A stretch of DNA of 33,555 bases from Armatimonadota bacterium (GCA_016198805.1 JACQHU010000019.1:1-33555); one strand, 5' to 3'; counted from the first letter of the stretch, positions 22,361 to 30,432 are shown. The notes: generated from the sequence alone by a model not told the origin. Made by a program: numbers and translations.

Positions 22361-23013
22361 CGGCACACCGGCGGGGCGATCAGCGCCAGCAGGACGCGGT
22401 AGATCGCCTCGACGTCGCCCTCGGCATTCAGCATCGCGTAGAGCCCCCGCGCCCGATAGAAAGCCAGCAGGGGCTCGGTCTGCTCGCGGTACACCTGGAG
22501 CCGCCGGCGCACAGTCTCCGGCCGATCGTCCTCCCGGGTGTAGAGGGGGCTGCCGTCGACGTCGCAGACGCCGGGCGTCTTCGGCAGGTTGGAGTGGACG
22601 TTGTAGATGTGCCCCTGAGCCCGGCAGAGCATGCGGCCGCTCAGCCTCTTGATCAGGGTGGTCTCGCTCACCTCGAAGTAGATCACGCGGTCGAGATGCC
22701 GGTTCATCCCGGCCAGGACCGCCTCCAGGGCCTCGGCCTGGGCGATTGTCCGCGGAAAGCCGTCGAGGACGAACCCGGCCGAGGTGTCCTCCTGCTGGAG
22801 CCGATCGGCGACGAGGCCGATCATCACGGCGTCGGGCACCAGCTCGCCGGCCCGCACGTATCGCTCGGCCTCCCGGCCCAGCGGCGTCCCCGCCGCGCTG
22901 GCGGCGCGCAGCATGTCGCCGGTCGCGATCTGGGGAATCCCCTCACGCTGGTGCAGGAGCCGGGCCTGCGTGCCCTTGCCGGCACCGTTGGGGCCCAGGA
23001 AGATCAGGTTCAT
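22357..23013 (-). CDS. adk: Adenylate kinase
   Basis: Interconverts ATP+AMP and 2 ADP. The 218-residue long form has P-loop GPNGAGKGT (7-15), A-T-G-D-M-L-R (AMP binding), L-D-G-F-P-R-T (83-89) and a LID domain at about 126-160. The LID zinc site is altered: C130, then Q133 where a second Cys is usual, C150 and D153. C-C-C-D sites are common in Bacillota; loss of the second Cys would leave three ligands. The ATG lies seven bases after the secY stop, with a weak binding site. Confidence 0.94.
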   Translation of the reverse strand: MNLIFLGPNGAGKGTQARLLHQREGIPQIATGDMLRAASAAGTPLGREAERYVRAGELVPDAVMIGLVADRLQQEDTSAGFVLDGFPRTIAQAEALEAVLAGMNRHLDRVIYFEVSETTLIKRLSGRMLCRAQGHIYNVHSNLPKTPGVCDVDGSPLYTREDDRPETVRRRLQVYREQTEPLLAFYRARGLYAMLNAEGDVEAIYRVLLALIAPPVCR

Positions 23014-23020
23014 CGCCCGC

Positions 23021-24295
23021 TCACTTCATGAACCCTTCGTAGTGGCGCATCAGGACATACGCCTCGAGTTGCTTCATCGTCTCCAGCGCGACGCCCACGA
23101 CGATGAGCAGGGACGTGCCGGCCAGGTACAGGGTCAGCACGCCGGTGCCGCGGGAGAGGTAGACGGGCGCGATCGCAATAGTGGCCAGGGTCAGCGCGCC
23201 CACGAATGTCAGGCGCTCGGTCACGCGCGCCAGGTAGTCGCTGGTCGGCTTGCCCGGCCGGATGCCGGGGATGAAGCCGCCGTACTTCTTGATGTTATTG
23301 GACACGTCATTGGGATCGAACTGCGTGGCCGTGTAGAAGTACGTGAACAGGATGATCAACACAAAGTAGAGGGCGTCGCCCAGCGGCTGACCCGGGAGGA
23401 TCCTCTGGCCCCAGATGCGGAGCCATTCCACACGGGAAAACTGCGCGATCGTCCCCGGGAACTGCAGGACCGAGACCGCGAAGATGATGGGGATGACGCC
23501 GGCCTGGATCAGCCGCATGGGCAGATGGGTGGACTGTCCCTGGTACACGCGGCGGCCCACCACCCGCTTGGCGTACTGGACCGGAATCTTGCGGAGCGCC
23601 TGGGTCATGATGATCACGGCCACGATGCTGGCCAGGATGACCAGCACGTCGAGGAAGAACGAGAGCACTCTCACTTCGCCGGCGCGCATCAGCGTCAGCG
23701 TCTGCCCGATCTGCGCCGGCAGGCGGGCGACGATGCCCCCAAAAATGATGAGCGAGACGCCGTTGCCGACCCCGTACTCGGTCATGATCTCGCCCATCCA
23801 GGTCAGCAGCATCGTCCCGGCCACCAGCGTCACCAGGATCGTGCCGACGACCAGCGGCCGGCTTTCGTAGACGGCCCCCTGGGTGCTGATAATGTAGTAC
23901 TGGCTCCAGGCCTGGAGGAACGCCAGCGCGACGGTCAGATACCGCGTGTACATGCCCAGGCGCCGCCGGCCTGCTTCGCCTTCCTCGGTCGCCATCTCTT
24001 TGAGGCGCGGGAAGACCACCTGGAGCAGGCTGAAGATAATGGAGGCGGTAATGTACGGGAACACGCCCAGCGCGAAGATGGCGAAGCGGGACAGCGCGCC
24101 GCCCACGAACAGGTCGTAGAAGCTGAACAGGGTGCCCTGCTGCTGGAACAGCTGCTCGATCCGCGACACGTCCACTCCGGGCACCGGCAGGTGCGATCCC
24201 AGCCGGAACAGCGCCAGCATCCCCGCCGTGAAGAGCAGGCGGCGCCGCAGATCCGGGATCCGCAGCGGGTTGGAGAGGGAGCGGACCTGCATCAT
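23021..24295 (-). CDS. secY: Protein translocase subunit SecY
   Basis: The central channel of the Sec translocon in the cytoplasmic membrane, 424 residues with ten expected transmembrane helices. The plug and first helices follow the N-terminal R-I-P-D-L-R-R-R-L-L-F-T. G-I-R-P-G-K-P-T-S-D-Y-L near residue 340 and Q-L-E-A-Y-V-L-M-R-H-Y-E-G-F near the end are SecY landmarks. The ATG-ATG start overlaps the rplO stop as ATGA; either Met could be used. Confidence 0.95.
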   Translation of the reverse strand: MMQVRSLSNPLRIPDLRRRLLFTAGMLALFRLGSHLPVPGVDVSRIEQLFQQQGTLFSFYDLFVGGALSRFAIFALGVFPYITASIIFSLLQVVFPRLKEMATEEGEAGRRRLGMYTRYLTVALAFLQAWSQYYIISTQGAVYESRPLVVGTILVTLVAGTMLLTWMGEIMTEYGVGNGVSLIIFGGIVARLPAQIGQTLTLMRAGEVRVLSFFLDVLVILASIVAVIIMTQALRKIPVQYAKRVVGRRVYQGQSTHLPMRLIQAGVIPIIFAVSVLQFPGTIAQFSRVEWLRIWGQRILPGQPLGDALYFVLIILFTYFYTATQFDPNDVSNNIKKYGGFIPGIRPGKPTSDYLARVTERLTFVGALTLATIAIAPVYLSRGTGVLTLYLAGTSLLIVVGVALETMKQLEAYVLMRHYEGFMK

Positions 24296-24762
24296 CGCTC
24301 GAGCACCTCGGCGCGGCCGCCTGCGGCCTCGATGGCCCGGCGGGCCCCCGCAGAGAAAGCGTGCGCGCGGACGGTCAAGACATGGGTGAGCCGGCCGGTG
24401 GCCAGCACTTTCACCGGTCCTGTCCCGACCAGGCCGGCGCCCCGTAGAATGGCCGGCGTGACCTCGCTGCCGGCCGGGAAGCGGTTGAGATCGCGCAGCC
24501 GGATTTCCTGCACGAGAGGCCTGGGCTTCCCGCCGGTCATGTTGCTGCCAGCCCCGCGCACCCCTCGCCGGAACGGGAGTCGCTTGAACAGCGGCGTCTG
24601 GCCGCCTTCAAATCCCGGCCGCGGCCCGGATCCCGAGCGGGCCTTCTGCCCCTTGCGCCCCTTACCGGCGTAGGCCCCCCGGCCGGAGCCCAGACCCCGG
24701 CCGACCCGGCGCCGTCGCCGGTGCGCGCCTTTGGGCGGCCTCAGATCCGTGATCGTGATCAT
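24292..24762 (-). CDS. rplO: 50S ribosomal protein L15
   Basis: L15, 156 residues. The Gly/Arg-rich N-terminal extension (R-R-R-R-R-V-G-R-G-L-G-S-G-R-G, then G-R-K-G-Q-K-A-R-S-G) and the F-E-G-G-Q-T-P-L-F-K-R-L-P motif (about 51-63) define it. The C-terminal domain is shorter and variable. Its ATG overlaps the rpmD stop as ATGA, and its stop overlaps secY, so rpmD-rplO-secY are translationally linked. Confidence 0.95.
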   Translation of the reverse strand: MITITDLRPPKGAHRRRRRVGRGLGSGRGAYAGKGRKGQKARSGSGPRPGFEGGQTPLFKRLPFRRGVRGAGSNMTGGKPRPLVQEIRLRDLNRFPAGSEVTPAILRGAGLVGTGPVKVLATGRLTHVLTVRAHAFSAGARRAIEAAGGRAEVLER

Positions 24763-24962
24763 CGCGTTCCCCCTGCCTGGCCGTTCCCGTCGTCCACGTC
24801 CACCAGGTGCGTGACGCGCCGCAGCATGCCCGCAAGGCGAGGCGAGCGCGGCCGTTCGACCGTCTGGCCGATCCGTCGCAGCCCCAGGGTCCGCAGGATC
24901 GCCTGCTGCTGGGCGGGGCGTCCGTGGAGGCTGCGGCGCAGCGTGATCCGCACGCGCCCCAT
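24759..24962 (-). CDS. rpmD: 50S ribosomal protein L30
   Basis: L30, 67 residues: M-G-R-V-R-I-T-L-R-R-S at the start, then T-L-G-L-R-R-I-G-Q-T-V and M-L-R-R-V-T-H-L-V-D-V. The ATG at 24962 starts the homologous protein one base after the rpsE stop; a frame opening at 25067 is read-through inside rpsE. The last eight residues (N-G-Q-A-G-G-T-R) extend beyond the usual V-x-V-D-D end. Confidence 0.94.
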   Translation of the reverse strand: MGRVRITLRRSLHGRPAQQQAILRTLGLRRIGQTVERPRSPRLAGMLRRVTHLVDVDDGNGQAGGTR

Positions 24963-24963
24963 C

Positions 24964-25476
24964 CTACGTCCTCCGACCGGCCAGCTCAACCTGCCGGCCC
25001 CGGAGCCGGGACACGTCCTCGGGCAGGCGCAGCGCCTCCAGCCCGGCGAGCGTGGCCCGGGCGACATTGATCGGGTTGGTGGAGCCCAGGGCCTTGGTCA
25101 GGACGTCCTTGATCCCTGCCGCGTTGAGCACCGCGCGCACGGCGCCGCCGGCGATAACGCCGGTCCCCGGCGACGCCGGCCGGAGCAGCACGCGGGCCGC
25201 CCCGTAAGTGCCGATCACCTCGTGGGGGATCGTTGTCCCGATGCGGGGCACGGCGATCAGGGCCTTCTTCGAGTCTTCCACGCCCTTGCGGATCGCATCC
25301 GGAACCTCGGCGGCCTTCCCCAGCCCGACCCCGACATGGCCGTTCTCGTCGCCCACGACCACCAGCGCGCTGAAGTTGAACCGCTTCGCGCCCTTGGTCA
25401 CCTTGGCGACCCGGTTGATGAACACCGCCTTCTCGACGGTCAGGTTGATGCTGGACGAATCGATGCGCTGTGCCAC
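24964..25476 (-). CDS. rpsE: 30S ribosomal protein S5
   Basis: S5, 170 residues, at the mRNA entry and decoding region of the small subunit. I-N-R-V-A-K-V-T-K-G-A-K-R-F-N-F-S-A-L-V-V-V-G-D and A-G-G-A-V-R-A-V-L-N-A-A-G-I-K-D are conserved. The start is a GTG (25476) preceded by AGGAGGAGTGAC. The protein is of ordinary length for this family. Confidence 0.95.
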   Translation of the reverse strand: MAQRIDSSSINLTVEKAVFINRVAKVTKGAKRFNFSALVVVGDENGHVGVGLGKAAEVPDAIRKGVEDSKKALIAVPRIGTTIPHEVIGTYGAARVLLRPASPGTGVIAGGAVRAVLNAAGIKDVLTKALGSTNPINVARATLAGLEALRLPEDVSRLRGRQVELAGRRT

Positions 25477-25491
25477 GTCACTCCTCCTGAG

Positions 25492-25860
25492 CTAGAACTG
25501 CAGGCCGCCGGCGCGGGCTCCTTCGGCCAGCGACCGGACCCGGCCGTGGAAGAGGTACCCTCCCCGGTCGAAGACGACCGCGGTGATGCCCCGGCTCCTC
25601 GCGCGCTGGGCCGTGATCTCCCCGACGACGGCCGCGGCGTCGGCCTTCTTCTTGCCAGCAAGGCGCTCGCGGACCTCCGGATCCAGGGTCGAGGCGGCCA
25701 CCAGCGTCCGGCCGCTGGCATCGTCGATCACCTGGGCGTAGATGTGCTGCAGGCTGCGAAACACCGAGAGCCGGGGACGCGCGGGGACGCCCGCGAGGCG
25801 CCGCCGGGCCCGCAGGTGCCGGCGCTGCCGGAGCACGTTGCGATCGGTGCGTTTGAGCAT
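25492..25860 (-). CDS. rplR: 50S ribosomal protein L18
   Basis: L18, 122 residues, binds 5S rRNA. R-L-S-V-F-R-S-L-Q-H-I-Y-A-Q-V-I-D-D and V-V-F-D-R-G-G-Y-L-F-H-G-R-V-R-S-L-A-E-G-A-R are diagnostic, with the usual basic N-terminal R-R-H-L-R-A-R-R stretch. The chain ends G-G-L-Q-F as in most bacteria. It lies 15 nt before rpsE. Confidence 0.95.
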   Translation of the reverse strand: MLKRTDRNVLRQRRHLRARRRLAGVPARPRLSVFRSLQHIYAQVIDDASGRTLVAASTLDPEVRERLAGKKKADAAAVVGEITAQRARSRGITAVVFDRGGYLFHGRVRSLAEGARAGGLQF

Positions 25861-25887
25861 CGCTCTTCCCTCTCCCTGGCCGGTAGG

Positions 25888-26439
25888 CTACGCCTTGCCG
25901 GCGGTCTTCCCGGCCTTGCCGGCCTTCAACCGCAGGCGCTCGCCGACGTAGCGGATGCCTTTGCCCTTGTACGGATCCGGCGGACGGATCGCGCGCACCG
26001 TCGCCGCCATCTGGCCGACCAGTGCCTTGTCCGTGCCGGTGATGACCAGGCGGTTAGGCTGCGGGACCTCGATCTCGACGCCCGCCGGAGGCGTCACCTC
26101 CACCGGGTGCGAAAACCCGACCTGGAGGGTCACCTGGCGGCCCTGTTTGATGGCACGGTAGCCGACGCCGTGAATCTCCAGTTCGATCCGGTACCCATCC
26201 ACGACGCCTTTCACCATGTTCGCGATCAGCGCCCGGGTCAGCCCGTGCAGCGCCCGGTGGTGGCGCTGATCGGTGGGCCGGTTCACGGTCACGCGCCGGT
26301 CTCCGACCCCGACCTGGATGTCGGGATGGACCTGGCGGACCAGCGTGCCCCTGGGCCCTGTGACCTCCACGGTCCGCCCCGACACCGAGACGGTGACACC
26401 CTGTGGCAGGACCACGGGCAGTCGCCCGATGCGTGACAT
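25888..26439 (-). CDS. rplF: 50S ribosomal protein L6
   Basis: L6, 183 residues, made of two similar alpha/beta domains near the factor-binding region. M-S-R-I-G-R-L-P-V opens the protein, and the second domain ends with the conserved D-P-Y-K-G-K-G-I-R-Y. After this it carries an Ala/Lys-rich tail (K-A-G-K-A-G-K-T-A-G-K-A), common in L6. GGAGGAGG precedes the ATG. Confidence 0.96.
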   Translation of the reverse strand: MSRIGRLPVVLPQGVTVSVSGRTVEVTGPRGTLVRQVHPDIQVGVGDRRVTVNRPTDQRHHRALHGLTRALIANMVKGVVDGYRIELEIHGVGYRAIKQGRQVTLQVGFSHPVEVTPPAGVEIEVPQPNRLVITGTDKALVGQMAATVRAIRPPDPYKGKGIRYVGERLRLKAGKAGKTAGKA

Positions 26440-26466
26440 CGTTACGCCCTCCTCCGGCCGGCGCGG

Positions 26467-26871
26467 CTACCAGACATAGCAGATGACCTCGCCGCCCACA
26501 CCGTGCCGCCGCGCCTCCCGGTCGGTCATGATGCCCCGCGAGGTGGAGACGATCGCCACGCCGAGCCCTCGGCGGACCTGCGGCAGGCTGACCCGCTTGG
26601 CGTAGATCCGCAGGCCGGGTCGGCTGACCCGGCGGACGCCGGTCAGAACCTGTTGCCGCTTGGGCCCGTACCGGAGCTGCAGCCGCAGCTGGTTCTGCGG
26701 CTTGCGCTCGATGACCTGATAGTCGGCGATGAACCCTTCGGCCTTGAGAATCTTGGCGATCTCGACCTTCATTCGGCTCAATGGAACGAGTACGTGGTCA
26801 TGCCTGGCGGCGTTGGCGTTGCGCAGCCGCGTCAGCATGTCCGCGATCGAATCGGTAATCACTCCACCCAC
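26467..26871 (-). CDS. rpsH: 30S ribosomal protein S8
   Basis: S8, 134 residues. T-D-S-I-A-D-M-L-T-R-L-R-N-A and the C-terminal I-V-S-T-S-R-G-I-M-T-D-R-E-A are conserved. Two GTG codons compete: 26871 has a strong GGGAGGG six bases upstream, while 26862 matches the usual family start (MITDSIADML) but would place that site 15 bases away. I favour 26871. No ATG is available. Confidence 0.94.
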   Translation of the reverse strand: MGGVITDSIADMLTRLRNANAARHDHVLVPLSRMKVEIAKILKAEGFIADYQVIERKPQNQLRLQLRYGPKRQQVLTGVRRVSRPGLRIYAKRVSLPQVRRGLGVAIVSTSRGIMTDREARRHGVGGEVICYVW

Positions 26872-26883
26872 GGGACGCCCTCC

Positions 26884-27069
26884 CTACCAGCTCGCCTTCA
26901 CCATGCCGGGGATTTCACCGCGATACGCCAGCTGCCGCAGGCAGATCCGGCACAACCCGAAGCGGCGAAAGACCGCCCGCGGACGCCCGCACCGCCGGCA
27001 CCGGGAGTACTTGCGCACGGCGAACCTCGGGGTGCGCTTCCACTTCTCGATCATTGACTTCTTCGGCAC
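26884..27069 (-). CDS. rpsN: 30S ribosomal protein S14 type Z
   Basis: The short zinc-binding S14, 61 residues. C-R-R-C (about 24-27) and C-R-I-C (40-43) form the zinc ribbon, and L-R-Q-L-A-Y-R-G-E-I-P-G-M-V-K-A-S-W is the conserved C terminus. The start is GTG at 27069 with AGGAG six bases upstream (V-P-K-K-S-M-I-E-K); a frame beginning at 27156 is read-through in rplE. The type Z form is common in Bacillota and thermophiles. Confidence 0.96.
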   Translation of the reverse strand: MPKKSMIEKWKRTPRFAVRKYSRCRRCGRPRAVFRRFGLCRICLRQLAYRGEIPGMVKASW

Positions 27070-27070
27070 G

Positions 27071-27646
27071 CTAGGCTCCTCTCTCGACCGCCCCTGCAGG
27101 CACCGGCTCCCGCAGCGGCAGTCCCAGCAGGCGTAGCAGTTCGCGGGCCTGTTCATCGTTCGGGGCCGTGGTCACCACGGTGATGTCCAGCCCCCGCATC
27201 TTGTCGACCTTGTCGTAGTCGATCTCCGGGAAGATCAACTGCTCCTTGATGCCCAGGTTGAGGTTCCCCCGACCGTCAAAGGCGCGGTCGGAGACCCCCC
27301 GGAAGTCTTTGATGCGCGGGAGCGACACGCTGAAGAGCTTGTCCAGGAACTCGTACATGCGGTCGCCCCGCAGGGTGACCTTCACCCCGATGGGCATCCC
27401 CTGACGCAGCTTGAACGCCGCGATGGACCGGCGGGCCCGCGTCACGACGGGCCGCTGGCCCGCGATCAGAGTGAGTTCCTCGACCGTCTTGTCGATCTGC
27501 CGGGGGTCAGACGCCGCCGCGCCCACCCGCATGTTGAGCACGACCTTCTCCAGCCGCGGCACCTGCATGACGTTGGCGTACTGGAACCGCTCGCGCATCT
27601 GCGGCACGACTGCTATCCGATATCGTTCCTTCAGCCTCGCTGCCAT
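27071..27646 (-). CDS. rplE: 50S ribosomal protein L5
   Basis: L5, 191 residues, binds 5S rRNA in the central protuberance. V-P-R-L-E-K-V-V-L-N-M-R-V-G, T-R-A-R-R-S-I-A-A-F-K-L-R-Q-G-M-P-I-G-V-K-V-T-L-R and the C-terminal G-L-D-I-T-V-V-T-T-A are family landmarks. The C terminus extends about ten residues past the usual end. The stop is one base before the rpsN GTG. Confidence 0.96.
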   Translation of the reverse strand: MAARLKERYRIAVVPQMRERFQYANVMQVPRLEKVVLNMRVGAAASDPRQIDKTVEELTLIAGQRPVVTRARRSIAAFKLRQGMPIGVKVTLRGDRMYEFLDKLFSVSLPRIKDFRGVSDRAFDGRGNLNLGIKEQLIFPEIDYDKVDKMRGLDITVVTTAPNDEQARELLRLLGLPLREPVPAGAVERGA

Positions 27647-27671
27647 CGCTCTCCTCAGCCCTGCCGTCCGC

Positions 27672-28016
27672 CTACTTTTCCAGCTGCTCGCCGCAGCGCT
27701 TGCAGTACCGCACCTTGGTCCCGTCGTCCAGGATCCGCCGGCCGGTCCGCGCGGCCTCGCCGCACCGGGTGCAGACCACCATGAGGCGGGCCACGGGCAG
27801 GGGGGCTTCCTTCTCCACGATGCCGCCCTGCTGCCCCTTGGCGATATTGGGCTTCATGTGATGCTTGACGAGATTGACCCTTTCGACAATGACGCGTCCC
27901 TCGTCCGTCAGGACCCGCAGCACCTTCCCGCGCTTTCCGCGAAACTTGCCCCCGATGACCTCCACCATGTCCCCCTTGCGGAGGTGCCACCGGAGCCTCG
28001 CCTCGACGATCGCCAT
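27672..28016 (-). CDS. rplX: 50S ribosomal protein L24 with C-terminal zinc ribbon
   Basis: L24, 114 residues, an early assembly initiator at the 5' end of 23S rRNA. The KOW motif is K-G-D-M-V-E-V-I-G-G-K-F-R-G-K-R-G-K-V (about 14-32). The tail holds C-T-R-C (82-85) and C-K-R-C (105-108), a zinc-ribbon form known in Bacillota. The ATG at 28016 has GGAGG eight bases upstream; a longer frame to 28349 is read-through inside rplN. Confidence 0.95.
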   Translation of the reverse strand: MAIVEARLRWHLRKGDMVEVIGGKFRGKRGKVLRVLTDEGRVIVERVNLVKHHMKPNIAKGQQGGIVEKEAPLPVARLMVVCTRCGEAARTGRRILDDGTKVRYCKRCGEQLEK

Positions 28017-28039
28017 CGTCCCTGCCTCCAGCAACGCGC

Positions 28040-28408
28040 CTACAGCACTTCCGGCGCGAGCGAGATGATCTTCATGAACTGCTTCTCGCGCAACTCTCGG
28101 GCGACCGGACCGAAGATCCGCGTCCCCCGTGGGTTCGCGGCGTCGGATAGCAGCACCGCCGCGTTGTCGTCGAACCGGATATACGAGCCGTCCGGTCGCC
28201 GGAGTTCCTTTTTGGTCCGGACGACCACGGCCCGGACGACCTCGCCCTTCTTGACCGGGCTGTTGGGAATGGCCTGCTTCACCGACGCCACGATGATGTC
28301 GCCCACCGTGGCGTACCGCCGGTGGGATCCCCCCAGGACGCGGATGCACAACAGTTCCCGCGCGCCGGTGTTGTCCGCGACCTTCAGACGGCTCTGCTGC
28401 TGGATCAC
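28040..28408 (-). CDS. rplN: 50S ribosomal protein L14
   Basis: L14, 122 residues, the standard length. V-A-D-N-T-G-A-R-E-L-L-C-I-R-V-L-G-G near the start, R-F-D-D-N-A-A-V-L-L and G-T-R-I-F-G-P-V-A-R-E-L-R near the end are diagnostic. The start is GTG (28408), 13 nt after rpsQ, with only a weak GGGTGG binding site, so coupling to rpsQ is likely. Confidence 0.96.
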   Translation of the reverse strand: MIQQQSRLKVADNTGARELLCIRVLGGSHRRYATVGDIIVASVKQAIPNSPVKKGEVVRAVVVRTKKELRRPDGSYIRFDDNAAVLLSDAANPRGTRIFGPVARELREKQFMKIISLAPEVL

Positions 28409-28421
28409 GACGCCACCCCGC

Positions 28422-28679
28422 CTACTCTGCGCGCTTCAAGATCTCGACGACCCGCCACCGCTTCTCCTGGGACACGGGGCGGGTCTCCACGATGCGCACG
28501 CGATCGCCGGCCCTGGCCTGGTTCTGCTCATCGTGGGCCTTGACGCTGCGGCTGCGCCGCACGGCCTTCTTGTACAGGGGATGGTGAGTGATGGTCTCGA
28601 TCCGGACGACCACCGTCTTGGTCATCTTGTCGCTGGTCACCACACCCACCTGGTTCTTCCGCCTGCCCCGCTCTGCCAT
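28422..28679 (-). CDS. rpsQ: 30S ribosomal protein S17
   Basis: S17, 85 residues, an OB-fold primary 16S rRNA binder. N-Q-V-G-V-V-T-S-D-K-M-T-K-T-V-V-V-R-I-E, the H-P-L-Y-K-K-A-V-R-R-S segment and G-D-R-V-R-I-V-E-T-R-P-V-S-Q-E-K-R-W-R-V are conserved. It follows rpmC after 22 nt. Confidence 0.96.
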   Translation of the reverse strand: MAERGRRKNQVGVVTSDKMTKTVVVRIETITHHPLYKKAVRRSRSVKAHDEQNQARAGDRVRIVETRPVSQEKRWRVVEILKRAE

Positions 28680-28701
28680 CCGTTGATCCCCGCCTCTCCC
28701 C

Positions 28702-28890
28702 CTAGACCCGGACGCCCTGGGCGTCCAGCGTGGCCTTCAGCCGCGCGATGTCCCGGCGCAGCTCCCGGATGCGGGAGGTGTTGCGCTGCTGCGACACCTT
28801 GATCCGCAGCAAGAACAGTTCGCGGTCGGCCTCTTCCAGTTTCTTCATGAGTTCCGCGGAGGTCAGCTCCCGCATCGCGCTCGCCTTCAT
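28702..28890 (-). CDS. rpmC: 50S ribosomal protein L29
   Basis: L29, 62 residues, at the peptide exit where nascent-chain factors dock. M-K-A-S-A-M-R-E-L-T-S-A-E-L, E-L-F-L-L-R-I-K and the basic I-R-E-L-R-R-D-I-A-R-L-K helix identify it. The first ATG (28890) or the Met at codon 6 could be the start; both fit the family. The rplP stop lies two bases before. Confidence 0.94.
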   Translation of the reverse strand: MKASAMRELTSAELMKKLEEADRELFLLRIKVSQQRNTSRIRELRRDIARLKATLDAQGVRV

Positions 28891-28892
28891 GG

Positions 28893-29306
28893 TCAGGCCA
28901 CCACCCGCGTGACGAACTTGGTCTTGATCGGCAGCTTGTGGGACGCCAGCGCCATGGCCTCCCTGGCCTGGCCCTCTGGCACGCCGGAGAGCTCAAAGAG
29001 GATCCGGCCGGGCCGGACCACCGCGACCCAGAACTCGGGGTTGCCCTTCCCGCTGCCCATGCGCGTTTCGGCCGGCTTCTTGGTCACCGGCTTGTCGGGG
29101 AACAGGCGGATCCATAGCTTCCCCCCCCGGCGGATGTACCGGGTGATCGTCCGGCGGGCGGCTTCCAGCTGAGCGCTCGTGACCCATCCGGGTGCCAGCG
29201 CCTGTAGCCCGTACTCCCCGAAGACGACGGTGGAGCCGGCGAACGCCTTGCCCGCCCGGCTCCCCCGGTGCGCCTTACGAAACTTTGTCCGCTTGGGCAT
29301 CAACAT
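28893..29306 (-). CDS. rplP: 50S ribosomal protein L16
   Basis: L16, 137 residues, near the A-site tRNA and peptidyl transferase centre. M-L-M-P-K-R-T-K-F-R-K-A-H-R-G, T-R-Y-I-R-R-G-G-K-L-W-I-R-L-F-P-D-K-P-V-T and R-M-G-S-G-K-G-N-P-E-F-W-V-A are diagnostic. AGGAGGAAGG lies inside the end of rpsC, which rplP overlaps by 32 bases. Confidence 0.95.
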   Translation of the reverse strand: MLMPKRTKFRKAHRGSRAGKAFAGSTVVFGEYGLQALAPGWVTSAQLEAARRTITRYIRRGGKLWIRLFPDKPVTKKPAETRMGSGKGNPEFWVAVVRPGRILFELSGVPEGQAREAMALASHKLPIKTKFVTRVVA

Positions 29307-30054
29307 CGGTGCCCTTCCTCCTGACGCTCGCCGGCTCGGTGCGGCTGGGAATCACTACGGGCCCCGTCCCCCCGCCTGAGGCAGGCTCGGGCCGCGGGGG
29401 CCGGCGGAGCTCCGGCTCGTGCCGCCGGCCTTCGGGCAGAATCTCGCCCCGGTAGATCCAGACCTTCACCCCAATGCGCCCGTAGGTGGTAAGCGCCTCG
29501 GCGACCCCGAAGTCGATGTCGGCTCGCAGCGTGTGCAGCGGGACGCGGCCTTCCCGGTACCACTCGTACCGCGCGATCTCCGCGCCGCCGAGGCGACCGC
29601 TGCACGCGATCCGGATGCCCTTGGCGCCGGCCCGAAGGCTGCGCTGAACCGCCTGTTTCATGGCGCGCCGGTAGGCGATGCGGCGCTCCAGCTGCGCCGC
29701 GACGTTCTCGGCGACCAGCTGGGCCTCGATCTCGGGCCGCCGCACCTCATTGACGCTGAGCAGGATCTGGCGGCCGGTGAGCGCATCCAGTTCTTTCTTC
29801 AGGGCGTCGATCCCCGTGCCGCCCCGGCCGATGATGATCCCCGGGCGCGCCGAATGGATGATGACGCGCGCCCGGTTGGCGGCGCGCTCGATCTCCACGC
29901 GGGAGATCCCGGCCCGGTGCAGCTTCTTCTTGATCAGGGTCCGGATCTTCTGATCCTCCTCGATCAGGGCCGCCATGTCCTTGGCATACCAGCGCGACTC
30001 CCAATCGCGGATGATCCCCACCCGCAGCCCGACCGGATTAACCTTTTGCCCCAC
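29275..30054 (-). CDS. rpsC: 30S ribosomal protein S3
   Basis: S3, 259 residues, at the mRNA entry tunnel. M-G-Q-K-V-N-P-V-G-L-R-V-G opens it; the KH domain holds G-I-I-I-G-R-G-G-T-G-I-D near residues 72-83, and the C-terminal domain holds G-R-L-G-G-A-E-I-A-R. The last about 45 residues are a Pro/Arg/Gly-rich tail beyond the usual end, and their coding sequence overlaps rplP. The start is GTG with GGAGG seven bases upstream. Confidence 0.95.
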   Translation of the reverse strand: MGQKVNPVGLRVGIIRDWESRWYAKDMAALIEEDQKIRTLIKKKLHRAGISRVEIERAANRARVIIHSARPGIIIGRGGTGIDALKKELDALTGRQILLSVNEVRRPEIEAQLVAENVAAQLERRIAYRRAMKQAVQRSLRAGAKGIRIACSGRLGGAEIARYEWYREGRVPLHTLRADIDFGVAEALTTYGRIGVKVWIYRGEILPEGRRHEPELRRPPRPEPASGGGTGPVVIPSRTEPASVRRKGTDVDAQADKVS

Positions 30055-30075
30055 CGTCCACCTCCGCTGCGCGGC

Positions 30076-30417
30076 CTAGCGGCCCGCGCGCTCCCCCACG
30101 ACCACAGTGATGTGACTCGTCCGCTTGGTCAGGATATCTGCCCGGCCGCGCGCCCGGGGCTGGAGCCGTTTCGTCACCGGCCCCTTGTCGACATACGCCC
30201 GGGCGACCACCAGATCGTCGGCGTCCAGTTCCAGGTTGTTCTCGGCATTGGCCACCGCCGATTGCAGGACTTTGGCCACCATCTTGGCGATCACGCCGGG
30301 CGCCACGCGCAACCGGGCTTCGGCCTCGCTCACCGGCAGCCCGCGCAACCCCTGCAGGGCGCGGCGGGCCTTACGGGGCGACACGCTCTGGTATCGGGCC
30401 GTGGCCGTTGCCTCCAT
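30076..30417 (-). CDS. rplV: 50S ribosomal protein L22
   Basis: L22, 113 residues, lines the exit tunnel. S-P-R-K-A-R-R-A-L-Q-G-L-R-G near the start, S-A-V-A-N-A-E-N-N-L-E-L-D in the middle and the tunnel loop R-L-Q-P-R-A-R-G-R-A-D-I-L-T-K-R-T-S-H-I identify it. AGGAGG precedes the ATG. In known macrolide-resistant strains this loop carries insertions; none is obvious here. Confidence 0.96.
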   Translation of the reverse strand: MEATATARYQSVSPRKARRALQGLRGLPVSEAEARLRVAPGVIAKMVAKVLQSAVANAENNLELDADDLVVARAYVDKGPVTKRLQPRARGRADILTKRTSHITVVVGERAGR

Positions 30418-30432
30418 GACGTCCTCCTGCCC

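Noticed and set aside
22784..24673. A 629-codon plus-strand frame over adk, secY and rplO
   Set aside because: It is antisense to three conserved genes and rich in Asp, His, Gln and Arg, typical of shadow frames.
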